A DNA stretch of 64,000 bases from Umbelopsis ramanniana AG (GCF_025399195.1 NW_026252127.1:1-64000); one strand, 5' to 3'; positions 1-12,399 are shown, counted from the first letter of the stretch. Made by a program: numbers and translations. Notes: a model not told the origin generated them from the letters alone.

Positions 1-495
1 CTGAAGATGCGAGATATAAAAGTTGATTAATAGATGTAGATATCAGCATTGGTGAACACAAGTGAAGAATGATATATGTTCAAGATCAGCGGGACTGACT
101 TCTCCAACCTAGACTGTCTCATGATTTTATGAAATTGCTATTGGCAAATAAGCAGTCAGCTCATATTGTGGTAGGCAGAGGTGCATATTCGAAGAAAACA
201 ATCGTATATTGGAAGATATCCGTTTTAATTTTTTGGCAGAGTTCAACATTTTGATACGAAGCTAAACTTATATGATGTCAGCGCAAATTATTTCTAAAAG
301 GACTGTATATTTCTGATGTAGTTTCCGTTATTTTGATTTTATTGCAATACATCGGCCAAATGGGTGATTACACGATTGAAATGTACTTTTTCTTTTTTTC
401 TTTCATAGCAAGTTTAATGACACCTCGTGAAGGAAGATGCGTTCTCTGTATAAACAATTTTTTTTTTTGAAAATCTAGTGGAGTATGGGAAAAGC
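1..495. other. Left flank, downstream of CCT2; no gene seen
   Basis: AT-rich DNA with T runs and no convincing coding frame or RNA gene. It lies 3' of the minus-strand CCT2 gene. A minus-strand AATAAA hexamer at 338-343, about 155 bases beyond the CCT2 stop, is a plausible poly(A) signal for that gene. Confidence 0.5.
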
Positions 496-2731
496 TTATC
501 CTTGTCGTTGACTAGGTTGACGCGACGAAGTTAGAGAAAATAAAAGCCAGATTGATATTAAATGACAATGGTCACTTACCGAGGTGCGCAGCGAATGATA
601 TCGTCGACTCTGAGAATCATCTCAGCGGCTTCAGATGCAGAGAGGAGGACCTGCTTCTTCAACTTGAAGGATTCCGTGATACCCAATTCTCTGACATCTC
701 CAACCTTTCCGATGTTCATATCTGCGTAGATGGGTAAAGCATTTAGACGACGAACACAACACTAGTACCATACGCATAAGTCCATTGTTTCAACTTACCG
801 AGACCGGCCGTTTTGTGGCCTTCAGTGTGTGCGGCTCTCAATTGTGCAACCAACTCGGATGAGTCGTAACCAGCATTGTCGGCAAGGATAGTGGGCATCT
901 GGCGAAGAGCCTTGGCGAAAGCCTCAGCAGCAATAGCCTTCTTACCAGCAGTCTTTGCGGCGATCTCATCGCAAACCTTGGACATCAACATTTCAGAACA
1001 TCCACCACCAAGGACTGTTCGTGGTTCCTTGACAGTCTGTGACAATACAGACAAGGCATCGTGCAATGATCGCTCAGCTTCATCGAGCAATTGTTGTGTA
1101 GCTCCACGAAGGACAACGGTACAAGCCTCACCAGCAGCGACACCAGAGAATTTGATCAGCTAATGTAACACGATGGTTAGGTCAGGTCACAGCGTGATAG
1201 GAAAAACTGTAATGGAAGTTGCCTGCACATACCTTGTCTTCACCAATGATGATTTCTTCGATAAGGTCGCAGTGACCGAGTTTGACGAGTTCAGGGTGGT
1301 CGAAGGTAGATGCGATTTCTCCACCTATAACACAGGTATATAAGCATCTTCACCAGACTTAAGATAACAAAGGAAATGCGGATTAGCCTTACCAGTAACA
1401 AGAGCAAGACGCTCAACGCCCTCAAAATCAGCATGCTCAATACTGGCGATACCAGAATCGGCGAACAACTGTTCGGGCCAGTTATAGATCAACTGACGGT
1501 TAACAAAGCAGTTAATGCCGTGGGCCTTGATCTTTTCAACCTTAGCCTTCATCTTTTCACGTTCGGCACGTTCAAGTTCAGCGAGCTTTCCAGTAGCATC
1601 GACGCGAACTCGGGCGCCGAAAACCTTGATCTTGTCTGTATCCATAGCTAAAATCCCAAAATGTGAGAACCGGTGTAAGGGGTTGCAAAATATGAGATGC
1701 CTGCTTCAACTTACGGGTATTAGCAACGAGAATGGTAGCATTCTCGATACGCTTGGGGCAGTTAACACCGATCTTCTTGTCAAGAATGAAACCTATGATA
1801 TGGTGATAAATGGGGTTAGTATTGGTGTTTGCGCTGTCATCTCTTCAGGTGATCATTTCCAAGAATTTTAAGTAGCTAACCTTCATCGAGATATGAATCT
1901 ATGAGTCTGCCACCAGCCTTCTTGATGATTTGGATGTGTTCCAAGTTAGTTGAGCCCTTCAATCTGAGAACGGCATCAACAGCCAAGGTAGCAAAGTATT
2001 CCTTGTCCTGAGAAAGAACTTTGGAACTCAAGGTGGTCTTTGCGATGTCGATCAAATCCTTACGGAACTTGGCCTGATCGTTGCTGTTATCAACTGCACT
2101 TGCTTCCAAAGCTTTGTAAGCGGCTGCGCTAGCTAAACGGTAACCTTCAATAATGGTTTGAGGATGGATTCTTTGGTTGATAAGACGCTCAGCCTCTCTC
2201 AAAAGTTCGGCAGCAAGAACACAGACAGAAGTGGTGCCATCACCAACTTCGTCATCTTGAACTTTAGAGATGTTGACTAACACCTTAGCGGCAGCATTGT
2301 CGAGGGCGATCGATTTCAAGATGGTGGCGCCGTCGTTGGTGACCATAATCTCGCCAGTTGTAGCAGATTGGAGAATTTTGTCCTGAGGATGACAGATTGA
2401 AGATTGAGCACATGTCAAATGATCGACGAGTAAGATGAATCAAAACGGGACGGAATTCTCACCATTCCCTTGGGTCCAAGGGTGCTTTTGACAAGATCTC
2501 CTACAGCAATAGCACCGATGAAGGATGACTAGATAAAAGCATGGGTTAGCGTACCTGCTGGATCCAAGATCTTGATGAATGCAGTAATGCTTACCAAACG
2601 AGCATTCTCGGCTCTCTCTTCAGTAGCTTGTTGGTCGAAAATTTGGACTGGAGCCAAAGACTGGAACAAAACAAAAGCAGATCAGCTATGCTCTACACAA
2701 CGTAATCAACCTATCTAAAATCTCTCACCAT
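496..2731 (-). CDS. CCT2: T-complex protein 1 subunit beta (CCT2)
   Basis: Beta subunit of the cytosolic group II chaperonin TRiC/CCT, the ATP-driven ring that folds actin, tubulin and many WD40 proteins. The model has ten exons: 2729-2731, 2595-2660, 2463-2528, 1881-2382, 1715-1792, 1393-1647, 1233-1324, 799-1159, 580-721 and 496-511. All junctions have GT/AG and join in frame to 526 residues, the usual family length. Visible landmarks are the ATP-site motifs [12 protein letters not shown] and NDGATILK, the catalytic-loop motif [10 protein letters not shown], the apical-domain stretch TDKIKVFG, and a C-terminus of APRQRQG, close to the APRQRE end of fungal CCT2. [10 protein letters not shown] with [10 protein letters not shown] separates beta from the other subunits. 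The first coding exon is only the ATG and the last is 16 bases, so ORF-based gene calling would miss both ends. Confidence 0.95.
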
Positions 2732-4205
2732 TATGCAGAAGATGAAAAGTGATGGATGCTTTCAGCGATCTCGTAATTATTATTTTTTTCAGGCCCGAAC
2801 GCGTGTTCCTATAGTGTCTGAAGGCGAAAGATAGTGTGCACGTGTTATAAAGATTGTATTTGAATTAACTCACAAAATCTTTTCTTCTCGCTTTAGAAGG
2901 TATGCTGCTGTAAGCTTGTTATCACCATATTCTTGATAGATATATGAATATTTAATGTATATCAAATTACGTAAATCCATTGCAACAGATGATCCTCTAT
3001 ACGGTTGCCAAATGAAAGCCACCCACTAATGTCGCGACCGTTGTTATTGCTTAACGTTCTTGAGTTCTGGTAAGCCAAGTGAAAAATCAGAATCCAATTG
3101 GAATCCTTAAAGATTAAATAAAGTAGTCATCATCATAGTTACTGTCCAGGTGATGGATAGCAACACGTACTCACGCCACAGGCCAAGTCGTAACAGATCG
3201 AAGGTACATATTTGCAGCTGCTTCCATACTATGAGGAGCAAAATACACGTACAATGGTGTACTGTTGTGCATTTTCTAATGCATTCGGGATTAGTAGCGT
3301 TCACGCCAACGAGGGTGTGTTCTACCAATACGAATGGCACATCGTTGATCCATGGTAAACTGAAACACTGAGCAGATCGTATAAATAACATACTCATTAA
3401 GCGAGTATGTTCGAAACTGTAATGATCTTCACAGTTATGAGATTGTGAAGCAAGGATGTGAGATTATTTTGTGTTGTGCTGCTTTGCTTCAAATTTCTTG
3501 CAAAAATTCAATTCAACAAATTGAACTTGAGAAACCCGATTTCATTATTTCTCTTTGTTGTTTTCAGACCGTTGTTTCCGAAGCAACTAGACTTACCGAG
3601 CCGCCTACTTCAGCGCGCAACACATAACGTACTGTTGCTAACTTTCTGAGTGAGCATATGTCTCTGGCTGCTGCCAAAACACCGGGTAAGATGATTTTCT
3701 TCATGCTGCTAATTGGGGGAACGGACGGATTCCATTACTAGATTGGTGGATCCAACGTACTGTCTAGCATCCGCACACAACCCCCCATTTTACTTCTCGT
3801 TCCACACTTTCAGTTGCCATTATGGTTACCCTACTTCCTATACTGCCTCATTACACAGGCATGCCCCATTCGCATTTGTAATCCTATCTCATTTTGTATC
3901 GACCCTTACACAAAAGTTATCAAATCTTCAACCCAACTACACTTTCGTCTTTTCAAACCTGTACCATACTATTCACCACCTATCCCGTTATTTTTTCACC
4001 TCAACAGCTTTTATTGCATTGCCGCCTCACATACCCTCATACCCACTCTTCTTTCGTATTATCGTGACGGTGGCTTGTGCTGTGCTACAGCGACCGTAGT
4101 CCAAGCAACTTGACTTTATAGTCAATGCGTCCCTGACTTTCGATCTTTTATGACACTACTAACCGACTTCTGAAATCTACCATTACAACAGTTGCTGCTA
4201 ATATC
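2732..4205. other. Divergent intergenic region, CCT2 / CHD1
   Basis: About 1.5 kb between two divergently transcribed genes. It contains only short open frames without family signatures, and C/T-rich tracts (about 3780-4020) just upstream of the CHD1 start, as is common in fungal promoters and 5' leaders. No RNA gene was recognised. Confidence 0.5.
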
Positions 4206-7200
4206 ATGTACACTGAGGAGTCAGACCAGTATTTATCCAGCGACAGTCTCAGTGATGTGGAAAAGGACCTGCGTTCTCCTTTCAATGGCTGGGAAGAGCC
4301 CAGCGAAACGGAAGCTGGAAATGATCCCAACGCTTTATTGCGTAAAGCTCGTCGACGAATAGTGGCATCCAGTGACGAAGAAGGCGAAGATAATGACGGC
4401 TATAGTGACGATCAGTCTGATAATAGCCAACAAGAGTCGAATGGGTCACCACAGCCAAACTATGGACATACTTCATCTAAACAAAATGAAGATGTCGACT
4501 ATTTGGATCCAGACTTGTATTGTTTACGTCGCTCTGGGCGAACCAACTCTCGTTCAAAGCTGCCAAAGGTAAGCTTCAATACCATTGCTAAGTCATGGTA
4601 TATCTTGTCTACATTGTACTGATCGCATATATATTATTATAGCAAACTGGAAAGAGACCCTTGTATGCTGAAGATTCATCAGAAGATGATACGGAAGGCG
4701 ACAACTTATATACTGCTACAGCTACCTCACGTCGACGGACTAAGCATGGTATGTTTTGTGGGAATAGCTGTACTTAAACACGATAGAGTGTTGCATATTG
4801 ATACAAAACTCATTTCAAATCATGTTTGTTGTGTAGATCCTGCGTCGGAAGAAGAGAAATTTAATGAGGAATCGTCAGAGAGCGAAAGTTTTGACGATGC
4901 AGAGAGTGATGAAGACTTCAATGTCAAACACACGCCACGCCAATCGAAACCAAGACCAAGTCAAAAGTCAAAGTGTAAGATAACGCAAAAATCATTAGCA
5001 TGACGCGTAAAACATTGAAAATTCATCTTCATGATTTTTTTATAGCTGCGAAGCCGGCTTCTGATATTGAAGACTGGAGCACATGGTCGTCACCGAGATA
5101 TTCCACTCGTGAAAGGAAGATCAAGAGTTATAACGAAGATCTCATGGGATCAGATTCATCTGACCTTGATATGAAACTGGAAGCTTCAACACCAATACCA
5201 GAAGTTGAAGAAGGTGAAACCATAGAGAGCATTCACGATCACCGAAGAATAGAACGACACGGTATGTAGCTTGCTGGGCAGATCAATGCCAAAAATCTGC
5301 CATCGTTCTGAAATTTTTTCTTTTTTTTCCTATGCAGAGGAAGATCAAGATGACATACCAGAGAGGAACATTGAGTTTCTCATCAAATGGAAAGGGCGCT
5401 CACATCTTCACGATTCCTGGGAATTGTTTTCCAGTCTCACAGATTATAAGGGCTTTCGAAAAGTGGAAAATTATATCAAGAGTAATATTTATGAAGTTGC
5501 TCGATTTAGGCGACATCCCGATACCACGAAAGAGGAAATTGAGCAACACGACATCAATATTGAGCGCAATCGAGCTGAGCTTGAGGAATGGAAGACCGTC
5601 GAACGAGTCATTGGCATGCGCGACGGTGTGGCTGTAGATGATCGAGGGTTTCTGACCACCGAATACCTTTGTAAATGGAAAGGTCTGAGGTACGACAATT
5701 GTACCTGGGAAGCCGCAGACCTGATTGTAAATGACTTTCAAGCGGAAATCGACGCGTTCCTGGATCGAGACGCCAGTCTCAAAGTTCCTTCCAAATCCAC
5801 TGTTATAGGAAAACATCGCCCTGCGTTCAAGCGTATGCAAGAACAACCTGAATATATCAAGGGTGGAGAACTTCGCGACTATCAATTGTTAGGTGTGAAT
5901 TGGATGGCTCATCTTTGGTCACGTGATGAAAATGGAATCCTAGCCGATGAAATGGGTTTGGGCAAGACTGTTCAGACGATCAGTTTTCTCAACTATCTTT
6001 TCCATGAACAAAGAGTATACGGACCATTCCTGATTGTGGTTCCACTTTCGACCTCTGAAAATTGGATGCAAGAATTCAGGCAGTGGGCTCCTGAAATGAA
6101 CGTCGTTTGTTATATTGGAAACCGACAGTCTCGCGAAATGATCAGAGCCCACGAATTCTATCAACAAGGTGGTGTCAAACTCAAGTTCAATGTTCTGGTC
6201 ACGACTTATGAGCTGGTCTTGAAGGATCGGGCAGAACTTGGAGGCATCAAATGGCATTATTTGGCTGTGGACGAAGCTCATCGACTAAAGAATTCTCAGT
6301 CACAGCTACATGAAGCTCTACAAGGGTTCAATACCAGTAACCGTCTTTTGATTACTGGAACACCACTGCAAAACAACATCAAAGAATTATCTTCCCTTGT
6401 CAATTTCTTGATGCCATCTCTAGACATATCGGAGTGGGATGTAAATATTGATGAAAAAGACGACCAAGAGCGTCAAAAAGAAAAGATTGGTCAATTGCAT
6501 ACTCAACTCAAGCCTTATATGCTTCGAAGATTGAAAAAAGATGTAGAACGTTCGTTACCAAACAAGACAGAGCGTATTTTGCGAGTGGAACTGAGTGCCA
6601 TGCAAATGCACTACTACAAAAGTATCCTTACGAAAAATTTTGCTGCATTAACGAACGGTAACGAAAAGCAAAAAAAGCAATGGCTCAATATTGCTATGGA
6701 ACTTAAGAAGGCCAGTAATCACCCTTACCTGTTCCCTGACGCCGAACCCAAGTCAGATAACAAGGTGGAGTTACTGAAGGGCCTTGTAACAAATAGTGGC
6801 AAGATGGTGCTGTTGGATAAATTGCTTACCCGACTGAAAACGGATGGTCATCGTGTGCTCATTTTCTCTCAAATGGTCATGATGTTGGATATCTTGTCGG
6901 ATTACATGTCTTTGCGTGGACATCCATACCAACGTTTGGACGGAAGCATGCGACCTGAGGTGCGAAACAAGGCGATTGAGCACTACAATGCGCCCGACAG
7001 TCCTGATTTCGTTTTCCTATTGTCAACTCGTGCTGGAGGAATGGGTATCAATCTCGTCACGGCGGATACTGTCATCATTTTTGATTCAGATTGGAATCCA
7101 CAAAACGATCTGCAAGCTATGTCGCGTGCGCATCGTATTGGTCAAACTAAATCGGTCAACGTCTACCGGTTTGTTTCCAAAGGCACCATGGAAGAAGACA

Positions 7201-9404
7201 TGATTGAACGTGCCAAGAAGAAGATGGTGTTGGAATACCTACTTATCAAGCAGATGGATACGTCTGGTTTATCGTTGATGGATAAAAATGCCGTGTCGAC
7301 CGATGCTTCTAAAACGTCTGGCAAAGTTGGTGAACTTCCATTCAACAAGGAAGAGATGTCAGCCATTTTGAAATTTGGTGCGCAAAAAATGTTTCAAGAT
7401 GAACAAAATACCCAAAAACTCGATGACATGGATTTGGATGACATTTTGGCTCGCGCTGAACATACTGAAACATTGACCGGTGAGGGTGGACAGTCTCTTG
7501 GAGGAGAAGACTTTTTGGCTCAATTCCAAGTTGCCGATTATGGTGGAACCGATGACATTAGCTGGGACGATATCATTCCTGAAAACGAGCGACCTGCTGC
7601 TCCCGAAGATGAAGCGACTAATCTTGAATTTTATGACCGAGCCGCCAAACGCAAGCAATACAACTATGGTGAAGCATCGGATGACAATGAATCTGTGCAC
7701 GGTGACGACGCTGCCAATGGTACCAAAAAACGCAAAGTAGCTCGTTCCGCGACCAAGAAGAAATCAGGTGGTGTATCGAATGTTTTGAGCGAACGCGACT
7801 TGAGAGCAGTGATTCGTGGATCCACCAAATTTGGCGATGCTAGAGATCGGTATGATGAATTCGTATCCGATTCTGATCTTGTCAACAAGGACGCCAGCTT
7901 GGTTCTGGAGGCCAGCGACGATTTATACCAATCTTGCCTAGCCGCTGTACGTGAACATGTGAAGCAAACTCGCTCCGGTGAAAACGGGGCCGATAGTCCG
8001 GATGTACCTAAGCCTGTGCTAACTACTAAGCACAAGGCCATTCTAATAACATGGCGCGACATCAATAGCGTGAATGCTGGTCAAGTGGTTCAACGAGTGG
8101 ACGACCTCAAAGTCTTGCATAACATGTTGAAGGACAATGCTCAACTTGCCAAGTTCCGCATCACCATGTCATTGAAACCTGTTACCAGTTGGGCATGCCA
8201 ATGGGGTCATCGGGAAGATTCAATGCTACTTGCCGGTATATATAAACATGGGTTTGGAAGTTGGATCAAGATTCAACAAGACGAAGCGTTTGGTCTTGGT
8301 GAAAAGTTCTTTTTGATGAATGATGATGAAGATGGTACAGACGATAAGAATAAGGCAGTCAAGAAGAAGGGTAAGACCGAAACCAAAGCTCCCAAGGCAA
8401 TTCATTTGGTGCGTAGAGGTGACTACCTACTCAAAACCATCGTAGCTGATCAAGAAATGAAGCAAGCTGCCGCAAGTCGTCGACGTAGCAAAGCTGGTAG
8501 TTCAAAGCCTAGCCATTCACCGAATATTTCAGCATCCAAACCCAAAAAGACTGCATCCACCACTTCTCTCAAATCATCCCCCAATCCCAGCTCATCCCCC
8601 TCTCTCAAGACCAAGTCCCCTAAACTTGAAGTCCAAGATGCCTCCGAAGATGCAGCTTCAGGCTATGAGAGCATGGACGAGGAGAAAGTGGCCATGGTAT
8701 TGAAACCCGTCAAGCCCAAATTGGTACGATTAAGGGATCATGCTATGAAGTTGAATGGTTTGGAACGATCTGCGCTTATTAAAGACTGTATTGGAGCGAT
8801 TGGAGACCACATCAGTCATGTTGCCAATAAGCAACCTTCCAGTGGAGCCCGGGAAAAGCTTTCAAATCACATGTGGTGGTATGCCAAACGATACTGGCCA
8901 TTCAATAAGATCAAGCATCAACAATTGAAAACCATTTACGATAAGCTTCAAGTTACTGGTTCAACCGGGTCACCCTCGGTTTCTTCACCTAGATCTGAGC
9001 ACAAGAGTTCTAGCAAGCAGCATTCACAACGAACATCGTCATCCCTATCACACCGGGACCACAAACGACGGTATCGCTCGGATGACAATAGTAGCGATGA
9101 AGGTGGAAGACGACGCGAAAAGAGTTCTTCCTATCACAAGCGATCGAAAAATGATCGCTCTCCAAGTCGAGAACGTGATCGAGGACGTACACAGCGAAGA
9201 AGTGTGAGTAGCTCAACAAGTCCAAATAGACACAGACAAAGGAGCTCCAGTAGACGACGGAGATATCGAAGTAGATCTCGCGATAGGTCAGACTCACGAT
9301 CACGAGACCGACGGCGGCATGATCATCACCATACAAAAGACAGAGACTCTCGACGGCAGCGTTCAAGCTCTCGGAACCGGGACGATGGCCGTCACCGTAG
9401 ATAG
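4206..9404 (+). CDS. CHD1: Chromodomain helicase CHD1 (nucleosome remodeller)
   Basis: ATP-dependent nucleosome-spacing enzyme. It binds methylated H3 tails through tandem chromodomains and slides nucleosomes in transcribed genes. Five exons: 4206-4568, 4643-4748, 4837-4974, 5046-5261 and 5338-9404, giving 1629 residues. Order: acidic Ser/Asp-rich N-terminus; two chromodomains (IEFLIKWKGRSHLHDSWE and YLCKWKGLRYDNCTWE); SNF2 ATPase with Walker A DEMGLGKT, DEAH box in VDEAHRLKN and the helicase C motif MSRAHRIGQ; the bridge PFNKEEMSAILKFGAQ; a SANT/SLIDE DNA-binding region; the CHD1 helical C-terminal domain (HMWWYAKRYWPF); then a tail of about 130 residues rich in Arg-Ser and Arg-Asp/His. The tandem chromodomains without PHD fingers fit CHD1 and not CHD3/4. 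The first 370 residues rest on four small exons and are less certain than the rest. Confidence 0.93.
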
Positions 9405-9742
9405 GGCATTGTGGTTTTTTTTTTATCTCTCTCTTTCTCCTTTTTTTTTTTGAAAGCGAAAAGAACCAAATAATAAAATGGGTGGTACGATTGGATATTT
9501 AGCAATGATAAGTAGAAAAACATAAGCATAAACTCGCCTTTTTAGAAGCATGATGGCAGGCCTTGTCGCGCCACAGTTGTCCCTGGGATCCTTTGAATTA
9601 GCTGACGCGTCTCGTTGGGCAAACCGCCACAGCGATCGCCACATAAAGAAATGGCCTACGTCAGCAAATTGGCTCTCCTCCAAAAAGGACATTCGGTCAG
9701 GAAAGGAAAGAAAAAGAACCAAGTGCTTTTTATTCAACCACC
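9405..9742. other. CHD1 3' end / DSK2 promoter
   Basis: T-rich gap between two plus-strand genes. An AATAAA hexamer at 9472-9477, about 70 bases past the CHD1 stop, is a likely poly(A) signal. The remainder would hold the DSK2 promoter. No gene is visible. Confidence 0.5.
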
Positions 9743-10892
9743 ATGTCCATCAACATCAATATAAAGTCTTCAAGTGATAAGAAGTTCGTCATCACTATAG
9801 AACCTTCGAAGACCATACTTGACCTTAAGGAAGCCATCGCAGCCCAAACGGATGTGCCAGCTGATAGACAACGTCTGATCTTTTCTGGCCGAGTTCTAAA
9901 GGATAACGATCTGCTGTCGGATTACAAGGTTGCCGATGGAAACACCATCCACATGGTGAAGGGAGCTGCTCCTAATCAACCCAAAGGTATGGTATTTATT
10001 GAGGAGGCGACACAGATTACGATGGACTTCCGTTTGAAGCATTCCGACTTCTTTGTCAGCCAGATCTCGTTTTGCTTACATACAGTTTTCATTCTGCTTG
10101 ATAGATACCTCCAGCGCTTCGGCTGGCAGTAACGCCTCGGCACCCACTAACACCTCGACTACAGCTCCTCCCACATCACAAGCATCCGTCCAGTCACCCA
10201 TTACTTCTCCCTCTGCTACTCCAGCCAATCCCTTTGCTGCACTTGGCGGTGCAGGCGGAATGAACCCTTGGGGTATGGGCGGTGGTATGGGAGGTGGTAT
10301 GGGAGCTGCCGGACTAGGAGGCGCTGCTCCCGATCAAAACATGATGAACCAAATGTTGCAAAACCCCATGTTTGCTCAATACATGTCAACCATGCTTCAG
10401 AATCCCGCCGTCCTGGATTCGATTATATCAACCAACCCTCATCTATCCAGCATGGGTCCTGAAATACGGCAAATGATGCAATCTCCCGAATTCCGTCAAA
10501 TGATTTCTAATCCTGATACTATTCGTCAAATGGCTCAGATGTCCTCTGCCATGCAAGGTATGGGAGGCGGCGGCGGCATGCCTCCTGGCGGCGGTTTTGG
10601 CGGTTCTCCATTCGGCGGTATGGCCAGTCCTAACCCATCAGCAACAGAACAACAGGGCTCGGCTGCTGCTCCTCCTTTCAATCCCTTTGCAGCCTTCGGT
10701 AACCCTATGCTCCAACAAAATACCTCGGCTCCAACTGATAATCGTCCTCCGGAGGAACGATTTCAGGTGCAATTACAGCAGTTGAATGAAATGGGTCTGT
10801 GGGATGCTGCAAAAAATATTAGAGCTCTGCAAACTACCAATGGTGATGTGAATGCTGCTATTGAGATTCTCTTTAGCGGTGGCAACATATAA
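9743..10892 (+). CDS. DSK2: Ubiquilin / Dsk2 proteasome shuttle factor
   Basis: Carries ubiquitinated proteins to the proteasome: the N-terminal ubiquitin-like domain docks on the proteasome and the C-terminal UBA domain binds ubiquitin chains. Two exons, 9743-9986 and 10105-10892, give 343 residues, close to yeast Dsk2. The UBL occupies roughly residues 1-75 (KTILDLKEAIA, RLIFSGRVLKD, DGNTIHMVKG). A Ser/Thr/Ala/Pro linker follows, then STI1-type helices with repeated N-P and M-Q motifs (LQNPMFAQYMS, MQSPEFRQMIS), a Gly/Met-rich low-complexity stretch, and a UBA at about 300-343 (QLNEMGLWDAAKNIRAL, GDVNAAIEIL). UBL, STI1 and UBA together separate it from Rad23, which has two UBAs and an XPC-binding domain. 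The start has a good A at -3 (ACCACCATG). Confidence 0.95.
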
Positions 10893-12132
10893 TTGAACTC
10901 CTTTTGTTTCCTTCTTTCCAATAATATACAACGTTCCCCTTCTTCTTTTTTTTTCTTCATATTTCCAAACAAAAAGAACCTACTCTTTTCTCTCTTATTA
11001 TTTCGTTGATGGAAAACCTGCTTGTCTTTTGAACCGGCTTGGCTTACAAGAAACCAACAAAACGTTTATCCAACTATTTTTTTACATTCGGGCTTGTGAA
11101 CTGTTCGATAGGTGTTGTACTTTATAACATAATTATTATTTTTTTCATGTCCGTCCATTGGTTTTCAGGTCACGGCATGTATTGACCCAATGTCTTCATC
11201 GTGCTTATGGGAAGTATTCAATGCAATGTGCTTCACCGTATCAAAGTCAAAGGTACCTTGCTTTCTGAGTCCTTCGAAGCATACGTAAGGCAGCTCGGCC
11301 CATTCTGGCTATATATGACATTTAGGTACGACAATAAATTTCCAGTCCAAGCTGATGATATAAGAGAAGCAGAGAGCAATGAAGCATGTATTTAGAACTG
11401 CGCATGGCAAATAATTAAGAAGCACTTCGTGTGAACGAATGACTGATTACACTACAGCCATTTACGCTCAATCTGATGACGAATACGTTGACGATCCTTT
11501 TGTGTGTGTGTGCAGCATGAAAGATAAAGTAGGTTACACGACACGTAAAGAGGCTATGTGAGAACGTTGATGAGGGCGATTATGCGTCCCTTTGACAAGG
11601 CTATGTCGTTTTGTATACCCTTCAATCGATTATAAATCCTCATACTGATTGATCTCTTTTGGCTGTAATGTAATGTAACGTAACGTAGCGTAGCGTAACA
11701 CGCATTCCACATATTGCGTTTCGCCATCCATGCCAGGTGGCGTGGCCTCGTCCCTTTTCCATCCCTCAGCGACAGAACCATTGTGTCCCTGTGGAGATTA
11801 GCGGCGCGTGCCCACCATTTCTCCGCCCCATGTGTTGTGTGGAAGTGTCTGGATCCTCCTTCCACTAGGCTCTTTGCCATGTACGGAATAGCGAAGCGAA
11901 ACAAGTACCACCGTAGAATGGCGTTGAAATGTACAATGTTTGAAAGAGCCGATTGAAAAAAGGATACATTTTATGTGTCAAAGATTTTGTGAAAACAGAA
12001 ACTTTGAAACTGAAATGAACTAGAGATGTCGAAAGGCTCTCTAAATATAATGGTTGGCTCATATAGCACGCTATCCATTTATTATGGGAAGTATCGGTTG
12101 TGGGTATATAGTGAAAGGTATGAAGTTGCAAT
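10893..12132. other. Convergent intergenic region, DSK2 / APC11
   Basis: About 1.2 kb between the stop codons of two convergent genes. It is longer than two 3' UTRs need. I see only a pentanucleotide repeat (listed separately) and open frames of up to about 116 codons that lack family signatures. One minus-strand frame, 11554-11904, is open but partly encodes the repeat and is not called. Confidence 0.45.
11665..11699. repeat. Pentanucleotide GTARY microsatellite
   Basis: Seven consecutive 5-base units read GTAAT twice, GTAAC twice, GTAGC twice, then GTAAC. Unit type changes in pairs, which suggests slippage duplication of dimers. It lies in a gap between convergent genes. Confidence 0.8.
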
Positions 12133-12399
12133 CTAAGAATGAGCAGCGGCGGTTTTCCATGGCGTTCGGTCCATTGGACACTGCTCCTGGCTGTTAGGGG
12201 CGTTCAACCACTTGATTAAGCAATGCATGTGAAATACATGGCTGCATTCGCCCCATATGAGAGGGCAGCCATCACCTGGTACGGTACATGTTGGGCAACA
12301 GGCATCGTAGGCCACTTGACATATACCACAAACATCTTCATTTTCCACGTCCCAAGACCAGTAAGCCGGCACGGTCCATGTGTTTACTTTGATCTTCAT
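12133..12399 (-). CDS. APC11: Anaphase-promoting complex subunit 11 (RING-H2)
   Basis: Catalytic RING subunit of the APC/C, the ubiquitin ligase that drives mitotic exit. A single exon gives 88 residues (human APC11 has 84). The start was set at the Met of MKIKVNTWTV because family members begin MKVKI and the open frame upstream (to 12435) is Arg/Ser-rich and unlike the family. Signatures: CGICQVAYDACCPTC, PGDGCPLIWGECSH, FHMHCLIKWL and CPMDRTPW. These give the APC11-type extra zinc ligands and the RING-H2 core. The last ligand position, Cys in human and yeast (CPMCR), is Asp here (codon GAC). RBX1/ROC1 uses an Asp at the equivalent site, so zinc binding is probably kept. Confidence 0.93.
   Translation of the reverse strand: MKIKVNTWTVPAYWSWDVENEDVCGICQVAYDACCPTCTVPGDGCPLIWGECSHVFHMHCLIKWLNAPNSQEQCPMDRTPWKTAAAHS

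Noticed and set aside
11554-11904. Minus-strand open frame with repeat-coded YATLRYVTLHY
   Set aside because: Partly encodes the pentamer repeat, begins with a non-ATG codon and has no family match.
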